A stretch of 64,000 nt of DNA from Chlamydiota bacterium (GTDB taxonomy: Bacteria > Chlamydiota > Chlamydiia > Chlamydiales > Parachlamydiaceae): assembly GCA_013286645.1 (NCBI GenBank), contig JABDFJ010000003.1:1-64000 (forward strand), read 5' to 3'. Below, piece after piece: positions 48,075 through 58,289 of this stretch (positions are counted from its first letter, which is position 1; the number at the start of each line of letters is the position of its first letter). The position numbers and the translations under genes were made by a program. Under the pieces are notes generated by a model, which did no database searches, had not been told where the DNA came from, and saw only the letters and a list, made by a program, of their open reading frames with translations.

Positions 48075-48196
48075 TAGGTGTCATCTCATAAGATTGAAAA
48101 TCAAAGCTACAGTGTACCTCATTCTTTCTTTTTCAGCTATTCTAAGCGGATACATTTATCTTTCTATTTTTATTAGACATCTTGCATAACCTACAT

Positions 48197-48334
48197 TTCC
48201 CGTGCCCGTGTGCGTGCCCGTGCCCGAAAAATTAAGTTTCTAATGATTAAGTTTTCAATTCCCTGTAACATTTAAGGTAATCAAGCCGAATTGGCAGGTA
48301 ATTTCGGGCACGGGCACGCACACGGGCACGGAAT
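48197..48334. repeat. GTGCCC-word inverted repeat
   Basis: ttcccgtgcccgtgtgcgtgcccgtgcccgaaaa ... tttcgggcacgggcacgcacacgggcacggaa. Confidence 0.9.
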
Positions 48335-48362
48335 TTAGATGATGCAAAAAAATGGATAGCCT

Positions 48363-49304
48363 ATGGATCAAGAAAGTCTGTATCAAGAATCGGAAGAGAT
48401 CCAAGCGCAAAGTGTTGAATATGCTCAATTCTATGCGCTAACCGAGGGAGTACATCTTAAAGAGATCACAGCGGAGCTGCTAAGTAGTGCTTTTATTAAA
48501 GAAGGCCAAAAACAAATCTTACGCAAGCTTAACCGCCGCGTTTTTGTTTTCACCTATCCGAGCGATGGCTTGAAAATTAAAGGATTGATTAGCTTTGTAT
48601 CTGAGCCGCAACACAATCCAACATTACTCTTTTTGCGCGGTGGCAACCGAACTTTTGGCATAACAAATCCCGCCAGCGATTTAATGTCAGTAGGAGATTA
48701 CACGGTGATCACCACCACTTATCGGGGAGGTGTTAGTGAAGGACACGATGAATTTGGCGGTAGGGATGTCGATGATGTTAAAAATTTAATCCTCTTCTTA
48801 CCCGAATTGGCAAAACAACTCGATCTGCCTTTTAAACAAGAAAAAATGTTTTTATTAGGTAGGAGTCGAGGGGGGATGGAAATGTTTTTGACCCTAGCGC
48901 GCTTCCCAGAACTCCAAGCGCGCTTTGCCAAAATTGTCTCTCTTTCAGGTCTGTTGGATCTACGCGAAACGATAGCGAAGCGTCCTGATATGAAACAAAT
49001 GTTTATCGACGACTTCGGCTTGGTGGTGGGGAGTAATGAAGAACAATGGATAAGCTGGCGAGATCCCCAACTCACAGCATCTAAAATCGATCCCACACTG
49101 CCCATTCTAATTATTCAAGGCACTGATGATAATCGCGTTTCCCTTGCCGAAGGCTATCATATGGTAAGTCAATTGCAATCCCATGGCTGCCATGTTTCTT
49201 ACTTGGAAATCAAAGGGGCAGATCACTGCTTAGCAAACCAAGATAACTACGTCGCGCTGATTTTAGATTGGCTTAATATTGACCCCAAAAAAATGGTCAG
49301 CTAA
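48363..49304 (+). CDS. Alpha/beta hydrolase (prolyl-oligopeptidase-like)
   Basis: 313 aa; LLGRSRGGMEMFL nucleophile elbow, PILIIQGTDDNRVSLAEG, GADHCL. Confidence 0.82.
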   Translation: MDQESLYQESEEIQAQSVEYAQFYALTEGVHLKEITAELLSSAFIKEGQKQILRKLNRRVFVFTYPSDGLKIKGLISFVSEPQHNPTLLFLRGGNRTFGITNPASDLMSVGDYTVITTTYRGGVSEGHDEFGGRDVDDVKNLILFLPELAKQLDLPFKQEKMFLLGRSRGGMEMFLTLARFPELQARFAKIVSLSGLLDLRETIAKRPDMKQMFIDDFGLVVGSNEEQWISWRDPQLTASKIDPTLPILIIQGTDDNRVSLAEGYHMVSQLQSHGCHVSYLEIKGADHCLANQDNYVALILDWLNIDPKKMVS

Positions 49305-49318
49305 ATGCTGAATGGAGT

Positions 49319-52300
49319 ATGCTTTTTGCTACTACAATCAGATCAGCCATCTTTATGGAAAGCAATCTAAAAGTTTTTTTTAGTAATCGTGTTGAAACAC
49401 TGTTTCAAAGTCTGCAAGGGCAGCTATTCGCGCACTCGCATCCATTGACAAAGCGCATCCTGATCGTGCCGAGTGCCGCCATGAAATCGTGGTTGATGCT
49501 TCAAATGGCCCAGACTTCACAACACGGCATCGCGGCAGGGATTGAAATGGGCTTTGTCGATCCCTCATTACGGCGGCTCTATACACTGTTACACTTAGGA
49601 GCAACAGAAGGTCTTTGCGAGTCCTCGGAGCTGGAGTTGGCTCTTGCGATTGAGAGCCTCATTGCTGAGATGATTCAGACATTTGCCTTGTTGCCTTTGC
49701 AAGAGCAGACGACTTTGCGCCCTTTACTCGCATATCTTGGGGTTGCGCCGCTCAATGAGAGCTTCCTTTCTAGGCGCAGTGCTAAACGTATTGGGGCCTT
49801 GTCCCAGACTTTAGCCAAACTTTTTGTCGATTATGGAAAATATGGGGGCAAGATGCTGGCTGAGTGGGCGGCAGAAAATTCCCACGGGAAAAATAGTGGA
49901 TGGCAGCAGCTGCTGTGGCATAAACTTGAGAAGCTCTTTCAGAGCTGGCAATATCCTTGTCGAAAATTTGACAGTTTTGACATGACTGCAGATTTTGCAG
50001 CCGATGATTTGCAAATCCACCTTTTTGGTTTAAGTTATTTGGCTCCCATATATCATCGTTTTCTGATGCAGCTGTCTAGCAGGGTACCTGTCTATTATTA
50101 CATGTTGTCGCCTTGTCAGAAATTTTGGCATGATGTGTTGTCGGACAAAGAAAGTTTGCGTCTCAAGAAGTTCTGGCAAAGGCGGCAGGTGGCTTTGTCC
50201 CAGCAGGAAGCGCTTGAAGACTTTTTGCGCGATAATAATCCGTTGTTGGCGAATTTCGGCAAGTTGGGACGTGAAATGACCATGCAGCTCGATGCCAGTG
50301 ATCCTCAAGTTGAAGATTGCTATTGTCTGCCTCATAGTGTAGTCACAAAAGAAGCATATAATGATTTGCTGACTCCTGAAGTCAATCTAGAGGGCGGGGC
50401 TACTGCTCACATGACATTATTAGAAGCTCTTCAAGCCGATGTGGTCCTTTTGCGTAATCCTGAGGAATCGGAAAGGATTGCTTTTAGTGCTTATGATGGC
50501 AGTGTGCAGATTCATGCGGCACCAAAGCCTATGCGTGAAGTGCAAGTGATCTATGATACGATTTTATCTATCATTGAAAAGCATGCCCATGATTCTATCC
50601 CTATCACTCCAGGTGATGTGGTCGTGATGGCTTCCAATCTCACGACATATGAACCTTTCATTCATGCCGTCTTCGAATCGCAAGAGAGCTGCCTCGCGGC
50701 ACATCTCATCGATGTGCAGCGCCCAGCACAAAATACTTTCGTGCAAGGTTTTTTACATTTATTGCGTTTGCCACAAGGGCGTTGGGAGATGGCTTCGTTG
50801 CTGCGTCTCTTTGAATTTCCATCTTTTCAAGCTAAGCATCACATCAAGCCTGAAGATGTACAACTGTTGCATCAATGGGTGCGCGCCGCTGATATCCGTT
50901 GGGGGAAGGATCCTTCCCATCGCAATGAGCTACTCAAGCGCGATCATTGTGCGAAAGATATGGATAGCGATTGTTGGCAAGGCACGTGGGAACATGGTTT
51001 GGGTCGATTGCTTGAAGGATTGGCCATGCTTTCACCGGTTGTTATGGCAGATGTCGATTTAGCTTACGCCCCCATTGAGAGAATTGATGCTAGCCAAGGC
51101 GAGTTGCTTGGGAATTTTTTACGCCTGTTGCGTGCTTTACAGACTGATTTAAAGCCGCTGATGGGTGATATGCAACTTTCGCTCACCGATTGGTCGGCCT
51201 ATCTTAAGTGCTTGTGTGATGCCTATTTCGTAGCAGGTAGAGAAAAAGAGGAGGATGAAGGAAGCAATCTGGTGCTGGCACAACTCGCCACCTTAAAAAA
51301 TGTCGATGCGCGCATCAAAGACAGAACTTTTGCTTTCCATTCGATCCAACGCCATCTGGAAAAGGCCTTTCAAACGCATACGAGTATCTATCGTGAATCA
51401 AATTTACAAGCCGTGCGCTTTTGTTCATTATTGCCTATGCGTGCTGTGCCAGCCAAGGTGGTCATTCTCATGGGAATGGGTGATGGTGAATTTCCACGCA
51501 GTGAGCAGGCTCTTTCCTTAAATTTATTAGCAGAACATGCTCAAGGGGATTATTACCCTTCACAGATGGATTTCGATCGCTATCTCTTTCTAGAGGCGTT
51601 GTTGTCGGCGCGTAACTATTTTATTTTGAGTTATGTCTCACAAAAACCCGGTAATGCCCTAAACCTATCGCCATCCTTGTTAGTCACCGAACTCCTTTCA
51701 TATTTAGATAAAGCCTACAGCATACCTAAGGGATTGCTTTCTCAACAGTGTTGCCGCAACCATATGCTTTTTGCTTTTCATCACACCTACTTTTCTGCGG
51801 ACAAAGCATTCCAGAGCTATTCTTTGAATCACTATCGCGCGGCTACTGCCTACTATCACCAAGAGAAAAATCCCTCTCATACATTCTTGCAAAACTTTTT
51901 ACCACAAACGATGGTCAGCGATATGTCGTCCCAGGATATCGTCATCGACCTGGCTGATCTCTCCGCTTTTACACGCAGTCCTTTGAAAGTCTATTTAAAT
52001 AAAGCTCTTGATATCTATCTCGATCGTTCCAGCGACAGGGTACTAAAAAAGCATGAAGACTTATTGCTATCACCACTGGGCAATGCCATCCTCTTAAAAA
52101 ATGCCATGCGCACTCCCGTAGATGCTGTGTTAACGCATGCCAAGAAAAGTGGGGCGTTGCCGAGTGGACCATTCAGAGCGCTAGAAGTGGCACGTTTCAA
52201 ACGTGAAGTCGATGTGGTAAAGAACAACCTCGATGCACATGCCATCGCTCCAGATGCACTCTTTAGCTTAGAGTTTAATGCGCGCTACACAGAAGTCAAA

Positions 52301-52867
52301 CAAGTCGCTACTGGCTGGCAAATGCCACCTCTGCATTTAGAAGTGCCTCAGGTGGGTAAAGTAAAACTAGTAGGTAGACTAGAAACTGTTTCCATGCAAG
52401 GCTTGGTGGTGTTGGCTGAGGATGATATCAAAGAGGCTATCAAAGCGTGGCCAAGTTGGCTTGTTTTTTGCTGTTTGGTAAATACTTATGCTCTGCCCAT
52501 GGCGCAGCGGTTACTTTTTGTCAAAGGCAAACAAAGTAAAGCTAAGGAGGATAGTTTTAGTCAGCCACAGGTATTGTTGACTCACTTTTTGGAGTATTAT
52601 TTCCTTGGTTTGAAGAGTCCATCACCGCTACTGCCCGAGTGTGTACAGCCGATCATGGTGGGAAATTTTGATAAGGTCAAAGATCTTTATCAAACCGCTG
52701 TCGAAGATGAATTTCGACCCACTTATGATGAATATTTGAAATGGATGAAGCGTAGTTCACCTCATACCGATATCGAGGCAGGGAATTCCCATTGGCAAGC
52801 GTTAGCTAAAAAGCTATTTGTGGATATGACGCAAGCCTGGTATCCGAAGAAAGGACAGACAATCTAA
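49319..52867 (+). CDS. recC: Exodeoxyribonuclease V subunit gamma
   Basis: 1182 aa; start probably MESNLKVFFSNRVETLFQSLQ; AVRFCSLLPMRAVPAKVVILMGMGDGEFPRSEQ; directly upstream of recB. Confidence 0.92.
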   Translation: MLFATTIRSAIFMESNLKVFFSNRVETLFQSLQGQLFAHSHPLTKRILIVPSAAMKSWLMLQMAQTSQHGIAAGIEMGFVDPSLRRLYTLLHLGATEGLCESSELELALAIESLIAEMIQTFALLPLQEQTTLRPLLAYLGVAPLNESFLSRRSAKRIGALSQTLAKLFVDYGKYGGKMLAEWAAENSHGKNSGWQQLLWHKLEKLFQSWQYPCRKFDSFDMTADFAADDLQIHLFGLSYLAPIYHRFLMQLSSRVPVYYYMLSPCQKFWHDVLSDKESLRLKKFWQRRQVALSQQEALEDFLRDNNPLLANFGKLGREMTMQLDASDPQVEDCYCLPHSVVTKEAYNDLLTPEVNLEGGATAHMTLLEALQADVVLLRNPEESERIAFSAYDGSVQIHAAPKPMREVQVIYDTILSIIEKHAHDSIPITPGDVVVMASNLTTYEPFIHAVFESQESCLAAHLIDVQRPAQNTFVQGFLHLLRLPQGRWEMASLLRLFEFPSFQAKHHIKPEDVQLLHQWVRAADIRWGKDPSHRNELLKRDHCAKDMDSDCWQGTWEHGLGRLLEGLAMLSPVVMADVDLAYAPIERIDASQGELLGNFLRLLRALQTDLKPLMGDMQLSLTDWSAYLKCLCDAYFVAGREKEEDEGSNLVLAQLATLKNVDARIKDRTFAFHSIQRHLEKAFQTHTSIYRESNLQAVRFCSLLPMRAVPAKVVILMGMGDGEFPRSEQALSLNLLAEHAQGDYYPSQMDFDRYLFLEALLSARNYFILSYVSQKPGNALNLSPSLLVTELLSYLDKAYSIPKGLLSQQCCRNHMLFAFHHTYFSADKAFQSYSLNHYRAATAYYHQEKNPSHTFLQNFLPQTMVSDMSSQDIVIDLADLSAFTRSPLKVYLNKALDIYLDRSSDRVLKKHEDLLLSPLGNAILLKNAMRTPVDAVLTHAKKSGALPSGPFRALEVARFKREVDVVKNNLDAHAIAPDALFSLEFNARYTEVKQVATGWQMPPLHLEVPQVGKVKLVGRLETVSMQGLVVLAEDDIKEAIKAWPSWLVFCCLVNTYALPMAQRLLFVKGKQSKAKEDSFSQPQVLLTHFLEYYFLGLKSPSPLLPECVQPIMVGNFDKVKDLYQTAVEDEFRPTYDEYLKWMKRSSPHTDIEAGNSHWQALAKKLFVDMTQAWYPKKGQTI

Positions 52868-55800
52868 TGACAGTATTTAACGTTTTAGACCGCCACCAAG
52901 CTGTCCATCGGCACGCGCTCCTCGAAGCTTCTGCTGGTACAGGAAAGACTTTTGCCATCGAAAATGTGGTCGTTCGCTTGCTCATTGAAAGCCATGAAGA
53001 GTCTCTCCCATTGACTATTGATAAAATACTCATCGTTACCTTTACACGAGCTGCTACGCGCGACCTTAAAGAACGCATTCGTGCCAATCTAGAAAAAGCT
53101 TTGCATATCTTCAAATGTTTTCTTAGTGGACAGTCCATGGCGTCGGGATGTCCTGATTACCTAAAGATGCATCTAGAGAAAGGATTTGAAAACGTTAAGG
53201 CGGCCAAGCGCTTAGTTGAACAGGCGTTGTTTGCCTTTGATGAAGCCCAAATCTTTACTATCCATGGATTCTGTTGGCGCATGTTGAAAAATTATGCCTT
53301 AGAAGGGGGACTTAGCCTAGAGACTAGCTGCCGGGAAGAGCAGCCGTTGCTGGCTAGTGTCTTGTTGCAAGTCGTGCGCGACTTCTTGCGCACCGAACTC
53401 CACACTGATGCCTACAGCACAGAGCAACTGCGTATCCTGCTCAAAAGAGCAGGTGGAGAGATCGACAAATTGCAAACTAGCTTGCTTGATGTGGTATCGC
53501 GCGGCATCGACATCTTAGCACCACCTACTTTTAGCGCGTTATTCGTCCAATTTCAGCGCGCGATGCATAAGCTAAAACAAGAGCATCTTTTGGAAGGGGC
53601 AAAAATCATTGCTGATTTCATCTTGCAAGCCCCCAACTATAAGGAGCTATGCGATCGCAGCAAACAGATCAAACCAGTGGTGATGGAAAAAATCCAATGT
53701 TTTGCTGCCTTATTTGATCGCAATGCATGGACCACCGAGGATTTTGAACTCTTAATTCGCGATGGAGTCTTCGTGGTGGAAGCTTTGGATGCAAGTCGGT
53801 TATTGCAGAGGACAAAAGCGATTGATCCCAAGGAGATCCATTATCCGTTGTTGGTAGAGACGCTGCAGCAGACATTGGGCGGCATTGTCGAGCAAGCCAG
53901 CAATGAAACGGCATTATTTGCACGTTTAGCTAGCGACTGTCAGCACTTTGTGCGTAGGTATCAAGAGGAAGAAGAGTTGCTTGGGCATAATGACTTGCTC
54001 TTCAAAATGAAAGAAGCGCTCAAGCATCCCTTATTTGCGGCTCGGGTGCGTCAAGCCTATCGCGCTGCTATTGTAGATGAGTTCCAAGATACTGATCCTA
54101 TTCAATGGGAAATATTTGAAACGCTTTTTGCCCTTTCCAAAGAGGTTTGGCCTGGCTACCTCTATCTCGTGGGGGATCCGAAGCAGTCGATTTATGCCTT
54201 TCGCCAAGCAGACATCTATACCTATTTGGCGGCGGCCGAGCGCTTGGGAGCAAAGGCCTGGGCTACATTAGATACCAATTTCCGTTCACAGCCTAAGCTC
54301 GTGTCAGCATTAAATGTTTTGTTTAGTGCTGTGCCGGGATTGTTCCCCTTGCCGCGACTCAATCAAGATTTGCCCTATCGCCACGTGCATGCGGGTAAAA
54401 GCGACCATCGTCCTTTTAGAGACAGTGAGGCTTGCCTACACTTTTGGGTAGCGCAGACACAAGAATCTAAAAAGCTCTCTGCTAAAGAGTACGAAGAACA
54501 ATTTTTCTTCCCAGCTATTACCAAGGAGCTGGTCCGCTTAGATGCTGAGGAAGGGGTAGGTTTTGGACAGTGTGCTATTTTAGTCAGCGATAGATATCAA
54601 GCCGAGCGCCTTAGTCGTTTTCTCAAAGCCCATCACTTGCCAGTCAAAACACAGAAGGGGGACGAGCTCGCTAAAAGTCCAGCTGTGGAGATGATGCGCG
54701 AAGTCATCCAAGGCATTTTATATTATCGACGGCCAAGTGCTTTAAAATTAGCTCTTAGTTGCCGTGTGATCGGCATGACGCATGCTGAATTGCTAGGCAT
54801 AGAGAGCGAAGAGGAAAGGCTAGCTTCTATCATGCAGCAGTGTGAGTGGTTGCGCCAGATGCTATTTGATGGTGGCTTTGGTCGCTTTTATACCGCCTTC
54901 ATGCAAACGTCATGGCATGCGCATGGACTTTGTGTGACTGAATGCCTTCTACAACAAGTTGGAGGAGACGAGTTCTACTGTCAATGGCAAGACGTGGCTG
55001 AATTACTCATCGCTGAAGAGGTTGTACGCAATTTATCCCCCGAAGGGCTAATTGCTTTTCTTGATGAGTTCGAGGTATTGGCAAGTTATGATGACGAGCG
55101 TATGAAATGTTACTTAGATCTCGAGGAAGATGGGGTCTCTGTGCTGACAACACATATTAGCAAGGGCTTGGAATTCGATGTTGTCTTCGCATTGGGTATG
55201 ATGACACGTCCTAAAAGCACCGAAAAAAAACTCATTCTTATTAAGCAAGATAAGGATCAATATCTGGGTGCTGCCACCCATTCCGATGCGGCCTATCTAC
55301 AGCATTGTCAGGAAATTGACGCCGAAAAAATGCGTCAATTGTACGTCGCTTTTACGCGCGCAAAATACCGCCTCTATTTGCCCGTCGTAGCTCAGGAGGA
55401 GAACAGTGATCTTCCATTGGGGACAGCTTCGCCGATGGAATTGCTGTTGGCACGTCTTGAAAAGCCTATTTCGAATTATCAAGATGTTTATCAAAGTATA
55501 GGTACCTTTGATGTTGAATGTTTCAAACAGTTTGTGGCTAAACACTGCACGTTAATGCAGTTGCACATGTTGCCAGCAGCAGGTGCCAATCAAGGCAGTC
55601 GACAGTCTTCTCCTGCGCCTTGTCTGCTGCTACCCCCAACGGTCGTGGTGCCAGGTGGAGTGTGTTGTATGCAGTCATTTACCTCCCTATCACAAGGCAA
55701 GCACACTTTATCCCTCGAACCTGATGAAACAGCGCGCGCGCCGCATGAGTTTGCCATCGAGATTAAATCGCCTCATACCTTGCCCTCTGGAAATGCCACA

Positions 55801-56376
55801 GGCACGCTATTGCATTATATTCTTGAAACGATCCCTTTTCATTGTGTTAAAGAGATGTCCACTTGGACCGAATTAGTGCCTTTGATTCAACCCATGCTCG
55901 ATGATACGGAGTTCATGGGGTGGAGAGATGTGCTGGCAAAAATAGTGTATGACGCGCTCACAGTGCCGTTTCCGGGTGTCGATCATCGTTTCTGCTTGGC
56001 GGATGTCGATCCGAAGCGCATCTATCGTGAAACGGAGTTTTTATTCCCTTGTGATGAAAATTCTCTTTTTGAGGAAGTTCCTGTGCGTAAAGGCTATCTA
56101 AAGGGCGTGATCGACTTGTTTTTTGAACATGCTGGGAAATACTATTTGCTCGATTGGAAAAGCAATTGGCTTGGACCCACTTTGGAATACTACACAGCGA
56201 GTCATCTGCAAAAGGCCATGGCAGCAAATCAATATGATTTGCAGGCAAAACTCTATATGGAGGCTTTACAGCGCTATCTTAAGATATTCAATCTTCCCTT
56301 TGAAACTGTTTTTGGAGGCACCTTTTACTGCTTCTTGCGGGGATTAAGCCCCAATGCCGGCATTTGGCGCAATTGA
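52867..56376 (+). CDS. recB: Exodeoxyribonuclease V subunit beta
   Basis: 1169 aa; LLEASAGTGKTFAIENVVVRLL, IVDEFQDTDPIQWEIFE, YLVGDPKQSIYAFRQADIYTY, C-terminal nuclease GVIDLFFEHAGKYYLLDWKSN. Start overlaps the recC stop. Confidence 0.95.
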   Translation: MTVFNVLDRHQAVHRHALLEASAGTGKTFAIENVVVRLLIESHEESLPLTIDKILIVTFTRAATRDLKERIRANLEKALHIFKCFLSGQSMASGCPDYLKMHLEKGFENVKAAKRLVEQALFAFDEAQIFTIHGFCWRMLKNYALEGGLSLETSCREEQPLLASVLLQVVRDFLRTELHTDAYSTEQLRILLKRAGGEIDKLQTSLLDVVSRGIDILAPPTFSALFVQFQRAMHKLKQEHLLEGAKIIADFILQAPNYKELCDRSKQIKPVVMEKIQCFAALFDRNAWTTEDFELLIRDGVFVVEALDASRLLQRTKAIDPKEIHYPLLVETLQQTLGGIVEQASNETALFARLASDCQHFVRRYQEEEELLGHNDLLFKMKEALKHPLFAARVRQAYRAAIVDEFQDTDPIQWEIFETLFALSKEVWPGYLYLVGDPKQSIYAFRQADIYTYLAAAERLGAKAWATLDTNFRSQPKLVSALNVLFSAVPGLFPLPRLNQDLPYRHVHAGKSDHRPFRDSEACLHFWVAQTQESKKLSAKEYEEQFFFPAITKELVRLDAEEGVGFGQCAILVSDRYQAERLSRFLKAHHLPVKTQKGDELAKSPAVEMMREVIQGILYYRRPSALKLALSCRVIGMTHAELLGIESEEERLASIMQQCEWLRQMLFDGGFGRFYTAFMQTSWHAHGLCVTECLLQQVGGDEFYCQWQDVAELLIAEEVVRNLSPEGLIAFLDEFEVLASYDDERMKCYLDLEEDGVSVLTTHISKGLEFDVVFALGMMTRPKSTEKKLILIKQDKDQYLGAATHSDAAYLQHCQEIDAEKMRQLYVAFTRAKYRLYLPVVAQEENSDLPLGTASPMELLLARLEKPISNYQDVYQSIGTFDVECFKQFVAKHCTLMQLHMLPAAGANQGSRQSSPAPCLLLPPTVVVPGGVCCMQSFTSLSQGKHTLSLEPDETARAPHEFAIEIKSPHTLPSGNATGTLLHYILETIPFHCVKEMSTWTELVPLIQPMLDDTEFMGWRDVLAKIVYDALTVPFPGVDHRFCLADVDPKRIYRETEFLFPCDENSLFEEVPVRKGYLKGVIDLFFEHAGKYYLLDWKSNWLGPTLEYYTASHLQKAMAANQYDLQAKLYMEALQRYLKIFNLPFETVFGGTFYCFLRGLSPNAGIWRN

Positions 56377-56392
56377 ACTAAAAGAGCGAAGC

Positions 56393-56505
56393 GAATGGAC
56401 ATGGACGAATTGGACTACCTGGACTACCTGGACTATCTGGACGAATTGGACTATTGAATAGAGCTGTCCAATTCGTCCAGGTAGTCCAATTCGTCCATGT
56501 CCATT
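56393..56505. repeat. GGAC-word inverted repeat downstream of recB
   Basis: aatggacatggacgaattggactacctggactacctggactatctggacgaattggac ... gtccaattcgtccaggtagtccaattcgtccatgtccatt. Confidence 0.9.
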
Positions 56506-56637
56506 TCCATGTTGTTTTTTAGCAATACAATGTTTGTTTACAAACGATGTTTGTATAATAAAAAGAATGTATAAAAGCTTGCTTTATTAAATAATAAAGT
56601 TTATAATATTGATTTATTTAATTATTGCGAGGTTTTT

Positions 56638-57264
56638 ATGACGCCATTAACTACCATATCTTCATGTCCTGACATTAGCGCTGCTTATCAAGAAGGATAT
56701 CAAGCAGGGCGAGCTAGCGTGTTGAAACCATTGGATGTCAAGTCAGTTCATATCAATCATGAAATGATGCTTGAAAATCCAGAGGAAAGATCAGCTCTGG
56801 CCAGATATGCTGATTATGTTGGCTACATTCCTGGCATTGGAAGTGCGATTGGAGTGACGCGCGTGGTTTGTGGGATTGCAATGAGGGTGTTCAAAGCAAT
56901 CGATCTGTTACTTTGTAAAGCAATGCAAAAATTAAGCCGTGCGGGTTCTTTAGCCGAGCGCAGTTGGAGTCAATTAGCCGACACTTGCTCTTTTCCTATG
57001 AGAAGAGCAGTTGATGAAATGAAACGAGGCTTGCTTGAGATCATACCAGGAGTTTCACTCGTCTATCACTGGAAGCAATCGAAGGATGAGAGCAAAGGTA
57101 AAATTATGTCTGGAACAGCGTGTGGGCACTATATATACAAAGCCTCCGATGCCCAAAATAACCATTATCTGTGCTATAGCCAAAGGCGCCACGATGGCCA
57201 AGCTTCTTGGAAAGTTATTATCGATGAAGAAGGCGATTGGTTAGAAGTTACTTTCAAAGTCTAA
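56638..57264 (+). CDS. Hypothetical protein with hydrophobic segment
   Basis: 208 aa; YVGYIPGIGSAIGVTRVVCGIAMRVFKAIDLLLCKAMQ; typical of chlamydial small membrane-associated hypotheticals. Confidence 0.5.
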   Translation: MTPLTTISSCPDISAAYQEGYQAGRASVLKPLDVKSVHINHEMMLENPEERSALARYADYVGYIPGIGSAIGVTRVVCGIAMRVFKAIDLLLCKAMQKLSRAGSLAERSWSQLADTCSFPMRRAVDEMKRGLLEIIPGVSLVYHWKQSKDESKGKIMSGTACGHYIYKASDAQNNHYLCYSQRRHDGQASWKVIIDEEGDWLEVTFKV

Positions 57265-57384
57265 TCGTCAGGGCGATGTTTTGAAGATCAGGTATGACGA
57301 TTTTCTTACAATTTTTCTAAAAGAAATCCTTCTACTATGATATTCTTGGTTCATCACCTAAATTAACGCATCAAAAGCCTTTTT

Positions 57385-57780
57385 ATGCATCAAGACATTC
57401 GCTGGAAACAACGGTTTCAAAACTTTGAAAAAGCCTATTTATTTTTAAAGCGAGCGACAGAACGCACCGAATTAGATGATCTTCAGGCGGCTGGTCTTAT
57501 TCAATCCTTTGAATTTACATTTGAGCTAACATGGAAAACACTTAAGGATTATCTGGAACTTATGGGTGTACCGCTCAGTTTCCCACGTGAAGTCATTAAA
57601 CATGCTTTTCAAACTAATCTCATTGAAAATGGACAGCTATGGTTGGAAATGCTGGAACATCGCAATGAACTCACACATACCTATGACGAAATTCAAACCA
57701 AAACTGCTGTTGCTAAGATTCGGGATCTTTACTTTTCTGCTCTAAAACAAGTGTATGAGACAATGAAAAATGTCCCATGA
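57385..57780 (+). CDS. HEPN / nucleotidyltransferase-substrate-binding protein (HI0074 family), putative toxin
   Basis: 131 aa; IQSFEFTFELTWKTLKDYLE, HEPN RX4H motif in EHRNELTHTYDE. Confidence 0.88.
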   Translation: MHQDIRWKQRFQNFEKAYLFLKRATERTELDDLQAAGLIQSFEFTFELTWKTLKDYLELMGVPLSFPREVIKHAFQTNLIENGQLWLEMLEHRNELTHTYDEIQTKTAVAKIRDLYFSALKQVYETMKNVP

Positions 57781-58096
57781 TTTTGGTCTTGTGAAAGACG
57801 AACTAGACAAAATTGTAAGCGTATTGAAAGCATTTCCAGAAGTTGAGAGAGGAGTGATTTTTGGATCCCGCGCTTTAGGAACATATAAAAAAGGATCAGA
57901 CATAGATATTGCTTTATTTGGAAAGCATCTAGAAAAAGCAGCTATAAGCATTTCATATCAACTCAATGAGGAATCTGCATTGCCTTACTTTTTTGATGTT
58001 GTGGACTATCACGGTCTAACCAAACTAGAGCTCAAAGAGCACATCGAGCGCGTAGGGATTGTATTTTACAAAAAGTCGCATCAAATAGGTCTGTAA
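57770..58096 (+). CDS. MNT-family minimal nucleotidyltransferase, putative antitoxin
   Basis: 108 aa; GVIFGSRALGTYKKGSDIDIALFG; overlaps the HEPN gene by 11 nt. Confidence 0.9.
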   Translation: MSHDFGLVKDELDKIVSVLKAFPEVERGVIFGSRALGTYKKGSDIDIALFGKHLEKAAISISYQLNEESALPYFFDVVDYHGLTKLELKEHIERVGIVFYKKSHQIGL

Positions 58097-58104
58097 CATC
58101 CGCG

Positions 58105-58229
58105 AAATTTAGGGACGATAGGGACTTAAGCGACCTTAGGGACATTAGCGACAGGGACAAAGCATCTAAAATAGTCTCTGTCGCTAATGTCCCTAAGGTC
58201 GCTTAAGTCCCTATCGTCCCTAAATTTGT
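58105..58229. repeat. GGGAC-word inverted repeat downstream of the HEPN-MNT pair
   Basis: aaatttagggacgatagggacttaagcgaccttagggacattagcgacagggac ... gtctctgtcgctaatgtccctaaggtcgcttaagtccctatcgtccctaaattt. Confidence 0.92.
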
Positions 58230-58289
58230 ATTTAAAGTTAATATTCGATACGATCATCTGCCTATATCAAAATCCTTAAGGTAGATTTT

